A DNA stretch of 5,928 nt from an uncultured Actinomycetes bacterium (GTDB lineage Bacteria; Actinomycetota; Actinomycetes; Nanopelagicales; Nanopelagicaceae), in the NCBI GenBank assembly GCA_903839355.1, contig CAIMBV010000048.1, positions 1-5,928 of the forward strand. The letters run 5' to 3'. Below the pieces are notes generated by a model. That model had not been told where the DNA came from. It was given only the letters and a program-made list of their open reading frames with translations, and made no database searches. Of the stretch, positions 5,286 to 5,928 are shown piece by piece (the first letter of the stretch is position 1; every line of letters starts with the position of its first letter). The position numbers and the translations under genes are program-made.

Positions 5286-5849
5286 ATGGCTGATCGCTGG
5301 CTGGTTTTCGGACTCGGAAACCCTGGCGATCAATATGCCAAAACTCGCCATAACGTCGGACAGATGGTTATGAATTATCTGGCGAGCAATTCAAAATTCA
5401 CTTCCCACAAATCTCGCACGGAGATCGCGGATATCTACTTGGGGCAGATTCCTCTCACCGTCGCAAAATCAAAGTTGTACATGAATGAATCTGGCGCACC
5501 TCTCAAAGCACTCGCCGATTTCTACAAAGTCCCAGTTGAGCGAGTAATCGTTGTTCAAGATGAGATCGATCTTCCTTTCGGTGCCATCCGCATCAAGCAG
5601 GGCGGCGGCGACAACGGTCACAATGGCCTTAAAGACATCACCAAAAATTTCACAGGTCCCGACTACTTCCGTGTTCGCCTCGGCGTTGGTCGCCCCTCTG
5701 GCCCACAAGCTCCAGCCGATTGGGTGCTAAAGCCATTCTCGAGTGCGGAACAGAAAGAGCTTCCTGATTTCATTGCCCGTAGTGCTCAAGCTGTTGAGAG
5801 CTTGATTGAAAAAGGGTTGATGCAGGCGCAGCAGGAATTTAATAGTTAG
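5286..5849 (+). CDS. pth: peptidyl-tRNA hydrolase
   Basis: Pth cleaves the ester bond of peptidyl-tRNAs that drop off the ribosome, recycling the tRNA; it acts in the cytoplasm and is usually essential. The 187-residue protein has the expected length and active-site residues. FGLGNPG (8-14) has Asn12. TRHNVG (20-25) has the catalytic His22. KLYMNESGAPLK (63-74) has Asn67. QDEIDLPFGAIRIKQGG (91-107) has Asp92, and GGGDNGHNGLKDI (106-118) has Asn113. The start fits the family N-terminus exactly, but the 21 bases after the rplY stop contain no clear Shine-Dalgarno sequence. Translation may depend on ribosomes finishing rplY. The stop codon overlaps that of a probable convergent gene on the minus strand. 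Confidence 0.96.
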   Translation: MADRWLVFGLGNPGDQYAKTRHNVGQMVMNYLASNSKFTSHKSRTEIADIYLGQIPLTVAKSKLYMNESGAPLKALADFYKVPVERVIVVQDEIDLPFGAIRIKQGGGDNGHNGLKDITKNFTGPDYFRVRLGVGRPSGPQAPADWVLKPFSSAEQKELPDFIARSAQAVESLIEKGLMQAQQEFNS

Positions 5850-5928
5850 AGCAACACCAACTCGGTACACAACCAGCGCTTATCTACTCCTTCAAATCTC
5901 AATACTAAAGAGCGCACTCGATCATTGA
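5846..5928 (-). CDS. C-terminal fragment of a convergent gene (partial, uncertain)
   Basis: On the minus strand the frame is open from the window edge to TAA at 5848-5846. It encodes 26 visible residues beginning NDRVRSLVLRFEG, then VDKRW, then LCTELVLL. The pattern RVRSLxLRxEGVxxRWxCTxL resembles, from memory, the C-terminal signature of a small actinobacterial family (DUF6459) often found near secA. The other two minus frames are quickly closed, and no + strand gene is visible after pth. The stop overlaps the pth stop tail to tail. The fragment is too short to assign firmly. Confidence 0.45.
   Translation of the reverse strand, partial: NDRVRSLVLRFEGVDKRWLCTELVLL

Noticed and set aside
5281..5290. 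Kozak-like CACCATGG at the pth start
   Set aside because: It is coincidental in a bacterial context; Kozak sequences have no role here.

Overview
The window is a compact block of housekeeping genes, all on the + strand except a fragment at the right edge. The order is end of an upstream gene, rsmA, ispE, tRNA-Gln(UUG), glmU, prs, rplY (long CTC/TL5-type L25), pth. This order is characteristic of Actinobacteria. The protein motifs also fit that phylum: the AGGMAGGSADAA loop in IspE, the lysine/alanine-rich tail of GlmU, the acidic Ala/Pro-rich tail of L25, and GGGDNGHNGL in Pth. Base composition looks close to balanced rather than strongly GC-rich, and genes are tightly packed with stop/start overlaps. 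Together these suggest a streamlined, lower-GC actinobacterium such as the freshwater acI/Nanopelagicales group. That lineage call is an inference; no rRNA is present to confirm it.

Layout. Positions 2-28 hold the last codons of an upstream gene, probably tatD. rsmA (28-861) and ispE (858-1778) follow with overlapping stop and start codons. A 286-base non-coding stretch (1779-2064) holds the tRNA-Gln gene (1889-1960). It also holds an unusual tandem repeat that begins inside the tRNA's own 3' end and runs to the glmU leader. glmU (2065-3513) and prs (3510-4490) overlap by four bases. A 168-base spacer (4491-4658) holds a weak terminator candidate, a probable promoter and a foldable leader before rplY (4659-5264). 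pth (5286-5849) follows closely. The last 80 bases read on the minus strand as the C-terminus of a convergent gene.

Functionally the block joins translation (16S rRNA dimethylation, tRNA-Gln, ribosomal protein L25, peptidyl-tRNA recycling) with precursor supply: isoprenoids through the MEP pathway, UDP-GlcNAc for cell wall, and PRPP for nucleotides, histidine and tryptophan. All complete proteins look intact with their key motifs.

I see no evidence of a new multi-gene system, mobile element or CRISPR array. The most unexplained signal is the tRNA-3'-end-derived repeat with nested, apparently covarying stem-loops at 1952-2028. Next come the atypical T-loop of the tRNA and the structured rplY leader.
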